From Hysterangium stoloniferum (taxonomy: Eukaryota > Basidiomycota > Agaricomycetes > Hysterangiales > Hysterangiaceae): a stretch of DNA of 64,000 bases. The notes below the pieces were generated by a model that was not told where the DNA came from, made no database searches, and saw only the letters and a program-made list of their open reading frames with translations. Below are positions 1-14,883 of the stretch, in pieces. The stretch's first letter is position 1, and every line of letters begins with the position of its first letter. The stretch covers positions 98,023-162,022 of the forward strand of contig WHVD01000177.1 of NCBI GenBank assembly GCA_015178975.1, given 5' to 3'. The position numbers and the translations under genes are program-made.

Positions 1-1572
1 AATACTTTGAAATACTGAATCAACTTTTGTAGCTTTGCGCACGTTGCTAGTAATGCTCCTACCGCATATATCAAGCCAAAGATGTTGACAAAAGGTGTGC
101 CTTTTCACTATCGTGGACAGGACGGTTGCATATCGTCGTTTAGGAACGGGTAGTGTGATTCTCAAAGAGGCACGACACCCATGCCTAGAGGTTCAAGAGG
201 ATGTCAACTTCATTCCCAATGATGTAGAAATGGTCAAAGGTCCTTTTTTCTTTGCTTGTTTTCGTTTTGCCGTCATTGCTCATGTTACGCCAACTTGAAA
301 CACAGATGAGAGCGAGTTTCAAATCATCGTGAGCTTATTGCTGCTGATATGTATCGTAACTGACCTTCTATATAGACGGGACCAAATATGGTACGCGAGC
401 ATCCTCGTAATGACTTATTTTGATATTGAAGTTTGGACACTAAGGGTGGCAAATCAACATACATCCGACAGGTAGTACCAGAACTTGATTTGTCTTTGTT
501 CTCCTATTTATTCTTTCGGTAATAGGTTGGCGTAATAGCTCTGATGGCGCAAACCGGGTCCTATGTGCCCTGCGAGGAGGCTGAGCTGCCTGTCTTCGAC
601 TCTATACTTGCACGTGTAGGTGCTGGAGATAGTCAAATTAAGGGTGTTTCCACATTCATGGCTGAGATGTTGGAAACGGCAAACATTTTGAGGGTCAGTT
701 ATTCCTCGGGGCTCGGTGTTCCCGATGTTAGCTCAATACCCCTACAGTCCGCAACGAAGGATTCGCTTGTCATCATTGATGAACTAGGTCGAGGAACATC
801 TACAGCTGATGGCTTCGCTCTGGCATGGGCAATTTCAGAGTAGGATATATACTTCATCCTGGAATTCGTCGCTGAGCATTTTTCAGACATATTGCCGGCA
901 AAATCCGTGCTTTCTGTCTTTTTGCCACTCATTTCCACGAGCTCACCGGATTAGACCAAGACATACCACACGTGAAGAATCTTCATGTCGTAGCGCATGT
1001 TACCAAGAACGGAGATTCTAGTCAAGATCGGGAAATAACTCTCCTTTACAAGGTTGAACCAGGTTTGCTCCTTGTGTGCGATTATTATCAGAATCATTTT
1101 GGGTAACACTGGTGTAGGAATTTGCGACCAAAGCTTTGGTATTCATGTCGCAGAACTTGCCAATTTCCCAGAAAGCGTTGTAAAGGTAAAAAAAATTATT
1201 TTCGCTTTCTTGGATTATGTGGTAATAGGGTGTACAGCTGGCCAAGCGCAAAGCCGATGAACTTGAAGACTTTGGTGGTGGGTTTCGAAGCACCAAGCAT
1301 TTCTCTGTGAAACCTAACCACTTATAGATGGGACTGATATTACGGCAAAATTCTCCAAACAAGAAGCGGATGACGGATCCAAAATTGTGACAGAGTTCCT
1401 CCAAAACTGGGCTTGTCGCCTACCCTCCAATGCTGAAGATGGGGACGATATTGTCATGGCAGACGATATCTCGCTAGATGCGGAGCTTGCAGAATTGAAG
1501 CGATGTTTTGAGGAATTCAAACCTCGAATCGAATCAAATCCATGGTGCCAAGCCATACTGAGTTCTCTGTAG
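1..1572 (+). CDS. MSH2: DNA mismatch repair ATPase MSH2, C-terminal part (5' end outside window)
   Basis: This is the 3' part of MSH2, the MutS homologue that pairs with MSH6 or MSH3 to recognise mismatches in the nucleus. Visible in order are a segment ending in [13 protein letters not shown], the Walker A loop GPNMGGKST split by an intron just after 370 (GPNM, then GGKSTYIRQ near 445-470), the segment [16 protein letters not shown], Walker B DELGRGTS near 780, and the MutS-family THFHELT motif near 930. The last exon (about 1326-1572) ends at TAG 1570-1572. At least eight exons are present. One intron (about 103-151) must use the second of two possible acceptors, at TTTAG near 150, to keep frame. 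The convergent NSUN2 gene ends only 68 bp away. The identity is secure; the upstream two thirds of the gene lie outside the window. Confidence 0.95.
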
Positions 1573-1640
1573 ATATCAGTCTTAATCTTCTCAACAATTA
1601 TCCTATTGTATCCATAGTTATCGATTTATGTATATTGCGC

Positions 1641-4855
<3,215 letters not shown>

Positions 4856-5045
4856 ATATCGTAAATTTGAAAAGATGGACCAAACTGTGAAATGGGTCTT
4901 AAGCCTTGAGGGATACTGCCCTGGTAGCAAACGTGCAATCTAATTGAAGTCGATTCTGAATAAAAAGGAACTCTTGATCTAATCCGCTAGATGATCTTCC
5001 AAAATTTCAGAATCACGCAAGTCGCGTTGGTCATGAAATCCTGAG

Positions 5046-5052
5046 TCACGTG
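5046..5052. promoter_or_regulatory. TCACGTG E-box in divergent promoter
   Basis: The heptamer TCACGTG lies in the 256-bp region between two divergent start codons (4855 on minus, 5112 on plus). CACGTG boxes are known binding sites of bHLH factors (Cbf1-type in fungi). The same word recurs upstream of several other genes in this window. Binding is inferred only from sequence. Confidence 0.4.
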
Positions 5053-5111
5053 CGCTAATCTCAGTTACTGAGGTGGATAAAATACCGTGATATCTACCCA
5101 ACCAGGCCGCC

Positions 5112-6205
5112 ATGGCTGACGATTTCGCTACGCTTCCGCAAAATTTACAGAAACGAATAGACAATGCCTTTAAGAAAGCGCTTGGCTTGCCGTCTTCAGA
5201 GGAATCACCACGCCCGAGGAAAAGGCGGAAATTGGACGATCGCTCAGAGGTGGCAACCGGCTCTTCCGGTGCAGAAGATGAACCAGGAGGGTTTATTATT
5301 GACGACTCCGATGCGCCAGGAGGGTTCGTTGTTGAGGTCACAGCAGGTGGATTTATTGCAGGAGAGGATATATTACCTAAAAGACCGACTAGCGACAACC
5401 TCCCTTCTGAGGATGAGGCCATTCCATTCACTCTGATACCCACGGCACTACAAATTCTTGACTTACAACCAGATGATGAGGAAGTGCTTCAAGTTTTTCG
5501 CAATGCTGCGACAGGATGGAGTAATGGCGCAAAAGGTCAGTTAGAGCACAGCGAGGATGAGGATAACCGCTTGGTCTCCAGAGAAGACTGGCGCGCGGTT
5601 TGTGCTGTCCTGTTGGGTAGTGGTGATGATGGTGAAGAGAGTCCATCGACACTTGGCGAAGCTATGGGTACTCCTGAGGCAAAAAATAGTGAATTTAACG
5701 AACAAGGATACGGAGAAGACGAGGAAGACGAGGAAGAAGATGTCTATAAGGAATCTTCACTCAGTTCCATGTCTGGATCAAATGTTGCATCAGATTCCGA
5801 TGAATATTATGAAGTTGCCGCGACTTCGAGGTCAAAATTAAAATCAGAAAATCGTAAAGGAAAACGAAAAGTTCCCTCCCGCATCACACTTGGAGCTCCA
5901 ACACCTCGTCAGAAGCAAATTGCTCTGGAAACATTCGCTCTATTTTTCCAATCAACAATATCAGATAGTGATCTCCTCAACAAGCGGTTGATGTTTAAAG
6001 ACCTCGTGAAAGTTTCAGATATATTAAAAGAGAAACTCAAGGCTGAAGAGGTACCCACCACCTTATCATCCCATAGAAAGTTACTAATATATATCACTTT
6101 TGGACCTAGATCAATGAGATGCTTAGTCTATTTTCGACGTCGCCAGATAATACAATGTCTCTCGACGATTTTACCCGTATGATGATCACGGCCAAACTTG
6201 CGTAA
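5112..6205 (+). CDS. Acidic protein with a C-terminal EF-hand-like segment, function unknown
   Basis: Two exons (5112-6050 and 6110-6205) give about 344 residues; the intron has GTACCC and CTAG borders and keeps the frame. The N-terminal third has a basic KRRK patch, then repeated short blocks of the form (P/A)GGFxxxD/E (PGGFIIDDSDAPGGFVVE). A middle acidic, Ser-rich stretch is followed by a helical region from RITLGAPTPRQKQIALETF to the end. The second exon encodes EMLSLFSTSPDNTMSLDDF followed by a short tail, which resembles one EF-hand helix-loop-helix, although the loop does not have every calcium-ligand position. I recognise no named orthologue. A nuclear role is possible from the basic and acidic tracts but is a guess. 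The ATG at 5112 is preceded by GCCGCC, a good fungal start context. Confidence 0.8.
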
Positions 6206-6333
6206 TTCACCAAAGTGAATGGTCCTCTTCCCGCATTTTAACAAGATGAACGACGTATACATCTATGTGATATTTATAAAGAAATATACCGTTGCAATAA
6301 GCCTCGTCATCAAATACAATGATCACAAGCATG

Positions 6334-8221
6334 TCATGTAGATCTAAAACCAGTAGGAGCTACATAATCCTCTTCCTCCACTTCGGCACGCCACAGGTCC
6401 ATGATACATAGGTAAGACATAATATGAAAGCAACTCAGTAAATAATGCTTTATCGGCCCAAACTCTATAGCTCTTGTGGAGCTGCTGGGCCCGTGAGAAA
6501 TAAGACTAGTAATAGCGCGTATGATCCAAGCAACAACACTAGGGACAGGCAGCGTCCGTGCTGCATCATTAGCGGATGGTTGATTGCCTATTACACCAAC
6601 ATTTGGTAGATTAGCAGATGCAGGCGTCGCCGTTGAAGCTACCACGGTCGTATAAGTTCTGATATGATTGATTTCGAAGTAGGCCTAGGAAATGTCAATA
6701 CCATAAGACACGACAGTGGTGTTATACTGACATTGTCGTATCTGCTTCCAGGTCCTACGACGTTGTCTGCGTAGCAAGCAGGAATCCTGGGATTTTGAGA
6801 TGAGACCGGATTAGTGGGGTCATTAGGAGGCTCGTTCCCACAAGTTGACTGGTATATGGAAGGTACTCCGGCCCTGCGAGCTCAATCAGTAAAAAATAAT
6901 AGATAGCATGATTTAGTATACCAGTCACCCTATGGTTCACTACATAAGCAGTGCGAGAAGTGACGTAGAACTGAACTTACACAGAGGTCAATGTTGAGAA
7001 CCAGCTGCTGAGGTGTGAAGAATTGTGAAATATTGCATGTCGCAGCTAGATAAGAGGCAGTGGGCGGACCCCATTGCGAAATATCAAGTGGTGTAACTTG
7101 TGCAGACGGCAATAAAGTTGCCGGGACATCAGCACGCTGTAGTCTCGTATAAAAGAACAATATTTAGGAAGAAAGAATCACTTACGCTCCAGAACCAGAT
7201 GCTTTTAACAAAATAAATAAAAATCAGATCACAGAAATGGATATAGTATGTAAAACATAACCACGAACTATATTCCAGTAAAATCAAATTGTGTGGCAAA
7301 TATGCCACCTCCTGCAGCTGCAAAATTTTGGCCCCAACTCCTCGGATCTAGATCACTCACTAGACACCCTGAAGGTGTCGAGCAGTCTGGGTCAGCGCCC
7401 GATGCTCCAGGTTGGGCCGGCGCAGAGGTATGGAAACATCTGGGATTCGACATTATACATAGGTATAGGAATGAATGAGACGAGATTTATACCCTGGCGT
7501 GGTATGCAAAGCCATTTGGTTTGTTTGAGCAAGATTGATGTTTTCAATGATATCAATTTCACCTATTGTGGTGTAAGGACTGGTGGCTTAGCATGACTAT
7601 CGCGTCTTACCACCAACTGGCCAATTTAGTCCCTTTAAGAGTTTTAGAAATGTCCATACGCGGTCAAAAGTGAGACTCGCCTTTGACCACCATGCAGGCC
7701 ACACAGAGCAACCGAACTGTTAAATAGAATATGGGTGATCTGTGTTTAAATTTTTCTTATGTACGTTTTCACTCACAGGTAGATGGATGGCGTCGAAAAT
7801 CCATAAACTGCCCTGGTCATAAAAGTCGTTAGAGGTGATCCGTACCTGCCCATAGATAGCATGAGTTGGGATAATCACACAGCCGACGAGCTCACAACTC
7901 TTACAGTGTTTCGTTTGAAGTTAAAAGGGACTGTGGTATAGTTGTCGACGCGAATAATAGCAGTGCTCTGACCGCTGACATATGTCAGTCCGCCATTCAT
8001 CGCAGTGTCTCTATCCACATAAATTACATCGCCATTAGTGAGGTTGTCAAACAGACCGTAATATGTCCAGAGGTTGTCGTCAAAAAATGTGTCGCCAGCG
8101 TATTCTCTGACCTGATTTTTTCATTAGTATGACTTGGGCTGGAGAGACAAGGAACTACCAAGTCGTATGCTTTTGTTACTAAAACAAAACAACAAGCAAA
8201 GGCCAACAACCCGGAGTTCAT
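6334..8221 (-). CDS. Secreted glycoside hydrolase family 16 (endo-1,3(4)-beta-glucanase type)
   Basis: Predicted secreted GH16 enzyme that cleaves beta-1,3- or mixed-linkage glucans of cell walls. The start at 8221 opens a signal peptide (MNSGLLAFACCFVLVTKAYD) that is followed by an intron. The mature part begins LVREYAGDTFFDDNLW, typical of fungal GH16. The catalytic motif GEIDIIE (the ExDxxE signature with nucleophile and acid/base) is assembled across an intron near 7565-7610, followed by NLAQTNQMALHTTPG. A Cys-rich segment CSTPSGC and SDLDPRSWGQNFAAAGGG follow (about 7290-7440), then WFWS and the C-terminal lectin-like strands to about 6650. The last exon encodes about 100 residues that do not look like a normal GH16 ending and may include an unspliced segment, so the stop at 6334 is less certain than the rest. 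It diverges from the uS8m gene. Confidence 0.9.
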
Positions 8222-8332
8222 AATGGGAACAAAAGAGCTGTTCCTCGAGTTGACAGCAGCAATGATTGACGTGAACTTCCGAACATCCCATTCTGCAAAC
8301 ACGTTGCCGAAGGAAGACGCGCCCCGTGTTCA

Positions 8333-8340
8333 TCACGTGA
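8333..8340. promoter_or_regulatory. Palindromic TCACGTGA box
   Basis: A perfect 8-bp palindrome TCACGTGA lies in the 365-bp region between the GH16 start (8221, minus) and the uS8m start (8587, plus). It is the symmetric form of the CACGTG bHLH site. The rest of 8222-8586 shows no gene. Confidence 0.4.
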
Positions 8341-8586
8341 TTATCTGAATGTCAAAATTAAAATCAATCTGTTATGTTATTTTCATAAAACCTTGTCCAG
8401 AATGAGAACTGTTTTAAGCGCCCAATATGCTCCCGTCATAAGTAACTTCGCGTCTTACATAACCCAAATGCATATGCACGCGTTAAGAGTCACAAGCGCC
8501 GGACACCTCAACTCCGCTCCAAGTTGCCGAACAAAGTAAATATACCATCTTTACTTTTTCTTCAGAACTGAGATAACCATAGCCCA

Positions 8587-9051
8587 ATGCCATTACCATA
8601 TCATCTATGTTCAAAAATTCAAAATGCCTTCAGAGCACGTCATCATCAAGTCTCGGTCGAACATACCACCCAAAATTTAGCCATCCTCTCGATCCTCCTG
8701 CGCAATGGTTTCCTCACCACTTTAACAAGAGGGACGACTCAACTCGCTGATCCTATCCAATTCCACTCCGTTCCTGAGTCCCAAAGACGTATATGGGCAA
8801 TGCTAAAGTACCGCGATGACCGGCCAGTTTTGAGCGACATGGAGCTCATCAGTACACCCAGCAAGCGAGTCTTCATGGAATTGAAGGAGCTGCGATGTAT
8901 TGTTACTGGTGGAAGAGCTAAACAGGTTAAGCCACTGCGTATGGGGGAGATCGCTATTGTTAAGACGAAAAGCAAGGAGAACCAATGGTTAGAGGCTCGG
9001 GAAGCCTTGCGACTTAATCTTGCTGGCGAGGTTATTTGTCGGGCTCGATAA
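8587..9051 (+). CDS. MRPS8: Mitochondrial small-subunit ribosomal protein uS8m
   Basis: A single-exon gene of 154 residues for the mitochondrial version of ribosomal protein S8, a 16S-type rRNA binder of the small subunit. It opens MPLPYHLCSKIQNAFRA and has the S8 N-terminal layout (the NLAILSILLRNGFLTTL helix and strand). The C-terminal S8 half carries SKRVFMELKELR and a GEIAIVKTKSKENQWLEARE segment, matching the typical G-x-x-x-x-x-T-x-x-G region in loose form. The length fits mitochondrial uS8. It is the only intronless gene in this part of the window other than the one at 21212. It lies between the divergent GH16 gene and the convergent Sam50 gene. Confidence 0.88.
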   Translation: MPLPYHLCSKIQNAFRARHHQVSVEHTTQNLAILSILLRNGFLTTLTRGTTQLADPIQFHSVPESQRRIWAMLKYRDDRPVLSDMELISTPSKRVFMELKELRCIVTGGRAKQVKPLRMGEIAIVKTKSKENQWLEAREALRLNLAGEVICRAR

Positions 9052-9326
9052 TGGCGGTTCAGGTGTGTATTTCCCTCATTGATCTGAGTAACCTCTTGAC
9101 GATGTCTCATTAGTTCCATCCCTACCTCAACAAGGGACATCCGCGCATCTACCATCGTAATGGCCATACTCTCCGGAAGATTGCGCCACAACCTCTTTCA
9201 GCAGGTTATAGAATTGAAATATACGTGAAGCCTAATGTAAAGAGCACGTTTTCAATTGTGTGATGAATCACAATCTGTCTACGTTTTATTCGGTATCCAT
9301 GTCTATGCTTTAACACATCCAACACT

Positions 9327-11269
9327 CTACAAGAAATCAATCCCAATGCCGGCCTGAAATCCTCTTTGTAGCCCATCCGACCTAGCAGCGACAAGTGGTA
9401 CCGCAAAGTTCAGCTCCACACGAATAGGGCTCAAGTGGTACATGAGTCCTACACCCGCCGAGATAGAAGGTTGGGATACGCTGGAACGAATGGTATCCCT
9501 AAGACCTGCAGCTATCATAACGCGAAACATTCAGCAGCAGTAAGAATCAATATTGAGTCGGACTAACAGCATTCCATGCTATCAAGTCTCCCAATATTGA
9601 CGAAGAGGTGAGTCTTCAGAGGCCAATGCGGTTTCCGTGGTAGATTGCCTATGAGACTTGCGCCAGCTGCCCAGTATACATCGCCGCCCAAGGAGTCATC
9701 TGGTAAATATTCAAATGGGTGTTAAATCTGGACTGGAGTGGAGGTAGCTTACTTCCATCTCGAGGCCCCATGGAGTTGCTCTTGAATGACCGTAAGCTGA
9801 AAGGGCCACCCAGCTGGAAGCGATCATTGAAGAGGGTCTCGCGGCTCGGCCCCAGAGGGTATAAGAGCCCACTGCGAGCAGAGAGGCAAAGCGTCTGATC
9901 GAGGTCAATTCACCATCGATGAGCAGACGTTTGTATGAACAGCGTACCTGTCCTGCCCCGATATCTCTTGCCATTTGAGAGTCCACCTCAGTTTTGAAGA
10001 ATTGGGCATCGCCGCCAATTCCTGCAAGCTCTTGAAGAAGCTTGAAATATGAACCCTTTGTCGGCGCAGCCGGCACATCACGTGTATCTCTTATATAGAC
10101 ATGTGAGAGCGCAGATTTAGTTGAGAATCCTGCCGCTTCACGGATACTGGATCAGTATACACAGTATTAGCACCGTTGTATTACAATAAGACTTGAGCCA
10201 ACACACCTGACAGATGCTCCCGAGTTGAAGTCGCTCAAGTGGCGCAATACAGCCTCGTATGCGAACTCGTGTGAGCCAAATTGGGAGGGAGACTAGTCGG
10301 GGCAAGGGGGGAACAGATAAGTGCTTCCTGCAATGTCGAGGTCATTAGTAACTCACTCAGCTCACCCTTATAGCGGCTCTAATGCCTTTAAGACCCTCTC
10401 TACAACTCGCGTAACTCGACAAATCGCGCTCAGTCCCATAAACGGAAAGTATTCCGGTAGTACGAAGGTTGGGTGAAAGGGGGGTGGAGAGAGACGCCGT
10501 GAATGTCTGCTTGATGTGCGAACCATAGGAGATAGCAGCCTCAAAGTGCTCGCCACCGCCGAAAACATTCCGTGAGCGACCTGTCATACTCTAATACATC
10601 CAAAAATAAGATTGACGACAAGTTGAAGCTTCATAAAGACTCACAGCAGTCCCCTCGTTGTTCCCGATCTCGGTTGCCGTTTTCATGAAAAAACGACTTT
10701 TCTCCTGGCAACGCACAACCAGATTCACATCTTTCTCCTGCGCGAGAGGATGGTAACTCCGTTCCAGAGTTGGATTGACAGAGGAGAATATGTCCGTACG
10801 AATGAGGATGTCTGCGACGCGTCGAGTAGTGTGTAGGGCCGCTTCCAGTGTATTGTCTTCTGCAGAGTCGGGAGATGATAATATGGGATTTATGATGTAG
10901 GATAAAAACGAGGGACGGGTGCAGGGGGCTCCCAGAACGCGTACTTCACGGATGCGTATGGGAGCTTTTAGGTTTCCAGTGACCTTGTGAATGTTAGAGA
11001 TTGACTCTAAGAAAGAAGATGGGCCGACTGACGAGTTCTGACAAGCGTGACATTGAGGATTCGTATTCGCCAGCCAATCTGCGTTGCTGACGTTGCTGCT
11101 GCCATTTTAAAAGAATGTCCAAGTCCGAGGCGGATGGTTCCAAATCGCGTGGGGCAGAGGTGTTGGCTAGAGGGGGACGCAGAGAAGGAGCAGTTATATC
11201 ATCCTATAAAACACTTTAGTCTTATACTTGTTTGAATACTTGAAAGGTATAGCATACGTCGTCTAGCAT
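9327..11269 (-). CDS. SAM50: Mitochondrial sorting and assembly machinery subunit Sam50/Tob55 (Omp85 family)
   Basis: Predicted beta-barrel insertase of the mitochondrial outer membrane. My reconstruction starts with MLDD at 11269, an intron, then DDITAPSLRPP and a charged helix with LLKWQQQRQQRRLAGEYESS. After a 48-nt intron comes the POTRA domain (APIRIREVRVLGAPCTRPSF to about 10670), then the barrel, with the Sam50 hallmark GRSRNVFGGGEHFEAAISYG near 10560 and PLSPNLRTTGILSVYG. The C-terminal strands include AGVGLMYHLSPIRVELNFAVP and end in FQAGIGIDFL, the aromatic/hydrophobic last strand expected of an outer-membrane barrel. The length (about 500 residues) fits fungal Sam50. The N-terminal exons are less certain than the barrel. 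Confidence 0.9.
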
Positions 11270-11332
11270 CGTTTTGTCTATCCTCAGCGGGACACCGTTG
11301 CACCGCGTCCCTAGTGGTCCACAATATTTTTA

Positions 11333-11339
11333 TCACGTG
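11333..11339. promoter_or_regulatory. TCACGTG box upstream of SAM50
   Basis: TCACGTG occurs 64 bp upstream of the proposed SAM50 start and about 460 bp upstream of the divergent GH51 gene. It is one of several such boxes between start codons in this window. Confidence 0.35.
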
Positions 11340-11477
11340 CGGCTTAATTCGTGCCGGCTACATGTGCATACACATTGTTATAGCAATGTGACTCAAGAAT
11401 TATCATCTAACTGTGGATCGTTGACGTCGGCGGGGGATCTGAATATTAATAGGCGACTTGAAATGGCATCCAGTGGT

Positions 11478-11612
11478 CAACTCTGAATGGTTAGAAGATA
11501 GTACTCGAATGGGAATCCTTCGAAGAATATAGTCTATGCTCGACTCGGAATCGTTGGAAGATGGTCTTTGTCGACTAAGAAGCATTAGAAAATATCGACT
11601 TGGAATAGTCTA
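11478..11612. repeat. Degenerate tandem repeat (about 30 bp unit) upstream of the GH51 gene
   Basis: Four diverged copies of a unit resembling CTCGAxTxGGAATCxTTxGAAGATAGT follow each other: TGAATGGTTAGAAGATAGTA, then CTCGAATGGGAATCCTTCG, CTCGACTCGGAATCGTTGG, and a shorter CGACTTGGAATAG version. The array sits between the SAM50 and GH51 promoters, in a 526-bp interval that otherwise shows no gene. Confidence 0.5.
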
Positions 11613-11750
11613 CGGCCTGCTCGTGATCATCTGGACATTGCTCCGTTCAACGGATACTCCGTGCTCCGCTCAACAAAGCATATCCCCATACGCGTGATAT
11701 TGGCCTTTAGGAATCTTACCCGAATGCCCCACCGCCGGGCCGCCTCCTCT

Positions 11751-11760
11751 GATATATAAA
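11751..11760 (+). promoter_or_regulatory. TATA box of the GH51 gene
   Basis: TGATATATAA lies about 35-45 bp before the ATG at 11796. A clear TATA box so close to the start codon implies a very short leader. Confidence 0.5.
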
Positions 11761-11795
11761 TGTGAGCCACTCCATAACATTGATTCCCTGAAACA

Positions 11796-14700
11796 ATGCT
11801 TTCAACCCTTTGCCTCCCTCTCCTTTTGCTAATACCAGGCACTACTTTGGCTGCCAATTTTACCGTTGTTGTAAATGGCACATCGTCTCATGCTATCCCT
11901 TCAACACTGTGTAAGTAAATATAACTTCAGGGTAGACGACTGAATCTTAAGCATTCTGAAATTAGATGGAATGATGTTTGAGGTATGCTAGTTCCTACCC
12001 CCGCGATTCATATCAAATACATATATCAGCATATATAGGACATCAGCGTTAGTCCTTCCAATGTGTTACTTTAACAAAGTCATCATCTCATCCATATTTA
12101 CATCTTTGATTTTAGCATGTCAGTTCCTACCTTGACCTCCCATTTATCCATGATTAACAACATCCCAGAGTGGCGATGGCGGACTTTACGCAGAAATGCT
12201 ACAAAATCGAGCTTTTCAACAAGTCACTCCCAGTAGAAATGACTAAAATTCATTTTATTGTTTTATTGTTCATAATACGTCGCCTGTTTTCAGACACAAC
12301 TGCAGCACTCGCCTCTTGGGGTGCGATCAACAGCGCACAAATCGCAGTCGTCAACAACACGACACCCGTCTCCCCGGCTTTACCGAATTCTCTCCAACTC
12401 ACCATTCCAACAGGTGCCCCAGGTCCCGTGGGCGTTCAGAACTCAGGTTTCTTCGGTATGCGACCATGTATCATAATAAAAATTTATGGACCTTTCTTCG
12501 TAGGTATCAATGTAAATGCCTCGTGGAGGTACAACGCCTCGTTTTTCTATAAGCTGCCAGCCAAATCGACTTTCAAAGGACCTTTCACCGTCTCTCTGAA
12601 ATCCGCGTCTGGTCAGACCTTGGCTACTACATCCATTCGAGTTCATGCACCACCGGCAAACGTGTGGACTCATGTTTCTGTATCGCTCAAACCCAGATTT
12701 TCACCAACTACCACAAACAACGTTTTCACTGTGACCATCGACGGAGCCTCATCTGCTGGTCAGACGATCTTTTTCTCCCTTTTCTCCCTCTTTCCTCCTA
12801 CATTCAGAAACCGTCCTAATGGAATGCGCATGGACATTGCCGAAGTACTAGTGATTTGCTTCTAAATAAATATGATGATTTAGGGGAATGCCTTCAGACC
12901 TTGCAACAAGCTGGACCATCATTCTTCCGCTTCCCAGGAGGAAACAATATTGTATGGGCTTAATTCCAGTTTCTATCTAGACGGATTGCACTAACTGCTT
13001 TGTAGGAGGTGCTACCGTTATATTTCCCTGTTCTTGTGAGTTTATGATTATTATTATTAGGGTCAATCTTTCGCACAGCGTTGGGTCTGGAATAACACTA
13101 TTGGTCCCCTGACCCAACGTCCAGGTCGCGTCGGTGATTGGAGTTATATTAATACCGAGTACTTTAAGGAAACATATTCAAGGCCACTTCCTCTCATGCT
13201 TACACACGCACAGTGGTTTGGGTTTATTCGAATATCTGATCTTCGTTGAGGATATGGGCATGCAACCCATCATGGCTGTCTGGGCTGGTTATTCTCTCAA
13301 CGGTGCCTCGGTAGCAGAAAGCGGACTAGCACCATTTATCCAGCAAGCTAAAGACCAGGTATGCTTTCATTGTTTCCACACTTTGTGTGTTGTTTTATAC
13401 TTTCACTCAGATTGATTTTGTAATTGGTGACGCAACCACCAATACGATGGGTTAGTTTGAAAATCGACCATCCAATAATATCAATAAATGAAGGTTTTAG
13501 GTGCTAGGCGGGCGGCAATGGGCCACCCTGCACCCTTTACTCTCAATTATGTTGAGGTATGTCGGAATTCGTCTCTGAAATGCCATGCATCCACACTATT
13601 GCACCAGGTCGGAAATGAAGACTTCTTTTCAACTACGTATGAATCAACTCGCTCTAATACTCAAAATTTATTAAAGACGCACCAAGTTACCCTTACCGGT
13701 GGAAAGACTTTGTTGGAGACCTTTCAGCCGCTTATCCTCAAATCAGTACGTCGCATTATTCCAGGGGGAAATACTTATTTATTTATTTGTTATGTGCCTA
13801 TAGCATTTATCGCTACAGGCAGCACCTTTAACCCTTCGTTGACACCTAATCCCAAGGCTTGGGACATCCACGTTTACCAAACACCCCAATGGTTTACCCA
13901 AAACACCTTCATCTACGACAGCTTTCAGGTAAGTGATACGAGATAATAATGCATTTGCCAATGTGCTTTTCTTCAGCGCAACGGAACGATTTATTTCGAG
14001 GGAGAATACGCCGCCATCTCAACAAACGCCAGCAACCTCTTCGGAAACCCTGCACAGGGACGATTGACATTTCCGACTATGCAGGGTATATGTTTTCGTG
14101 GTTTTATTTCGGATTGTTGTTAATAAAAGCTGTGTGAAACAGGTGCTGCGGCGGAGGCTGCCTTCATGACCGGATTGGAAAGAAATGCGGATATTGTATT
14201 TGCGGCCTCATACGCACCTCTAATCGGTGTACGCTCTATCGTCATATTCAGTGTTATTTCTTACACAGACTTACATAGAGTGTTGACCATAATCAATGGG
14301 TGGGCTGTTCTTCTTATTTTAATCCGAACAATAGGAACTCACTACTAGTAGACGCCTAATCTCATAGGATTCAATGCCAACTCTGTGATCAGATCCACAA
14401 GCTACTACGCGCAGCAGGTACGTGTTTTGTGTACTCGGTTAATAATCTAGGATCCAGGATATGAAACTCACAATTTTATATCAGCTGTTCAGTCTCAACA
14501 GGGGCGATGAATACCTTCCTACCACGTTACCCAGTAGTACGGGGCACACTTTCTGGAGCGTCACCCGTCGAAATTCGACAAACGAGATACTTATCAAGGC
14601 ACATTAGGTTTCTCTCATATCTCTTTGGGATTCTGTCTTACAAGCGAAACAGATCTCGAACACGGACAGTATAGCCGCCACTCTAACATTCCACTTACCA

Positions 14701-14883
14701 TTCGACACTGTTGCGACCACCGGATCCACGACTGTTATGACCGGCGATGCCATGACTAGCAACACGCCGGAGTCTCCTGATGCTATTATTCCAAAGACGA
14801 ACACCATTAGCATTCCGGGCAAAGAGTTCTCGTTTACCGCCCCTCCCATTAGTGTAAGTGTTTTGAGCATTGTTGCCCACTAG
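11796..14883 (+). CDS. Secreted alpha-L-arabinofuranosidase, glycoside hydrolase family 51
   Basis: Predicted secreted enzyme releasing arabinose from arabinoxylan or arabinan. The ATG at 11796 begins a signal peptide ([19 protein letters not shown]) followed by a beta-rich start with HAIPSTLYG. A carbohydrate-binding-like module with [19 protein letters not shown] precedes the catalytic barrel. FFRFPGGNN (near 12930), [17 protein letters not shown] and [15 protein letters not shown] are typical GH51. The acid/base glutamate is in NYVEVGNEDFF (near 13550 and 13610, across an intron), and a strong nucleophile candidate lies in the later segment IYFEGEYAA (near 14000). C-terminal beta strands end with [11 protein letters not shown] and the stop at 14881. 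At least a dozen short introns are present. The fold and family are clear; substrate preference is inferred from the family. Confidence 0.9.
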
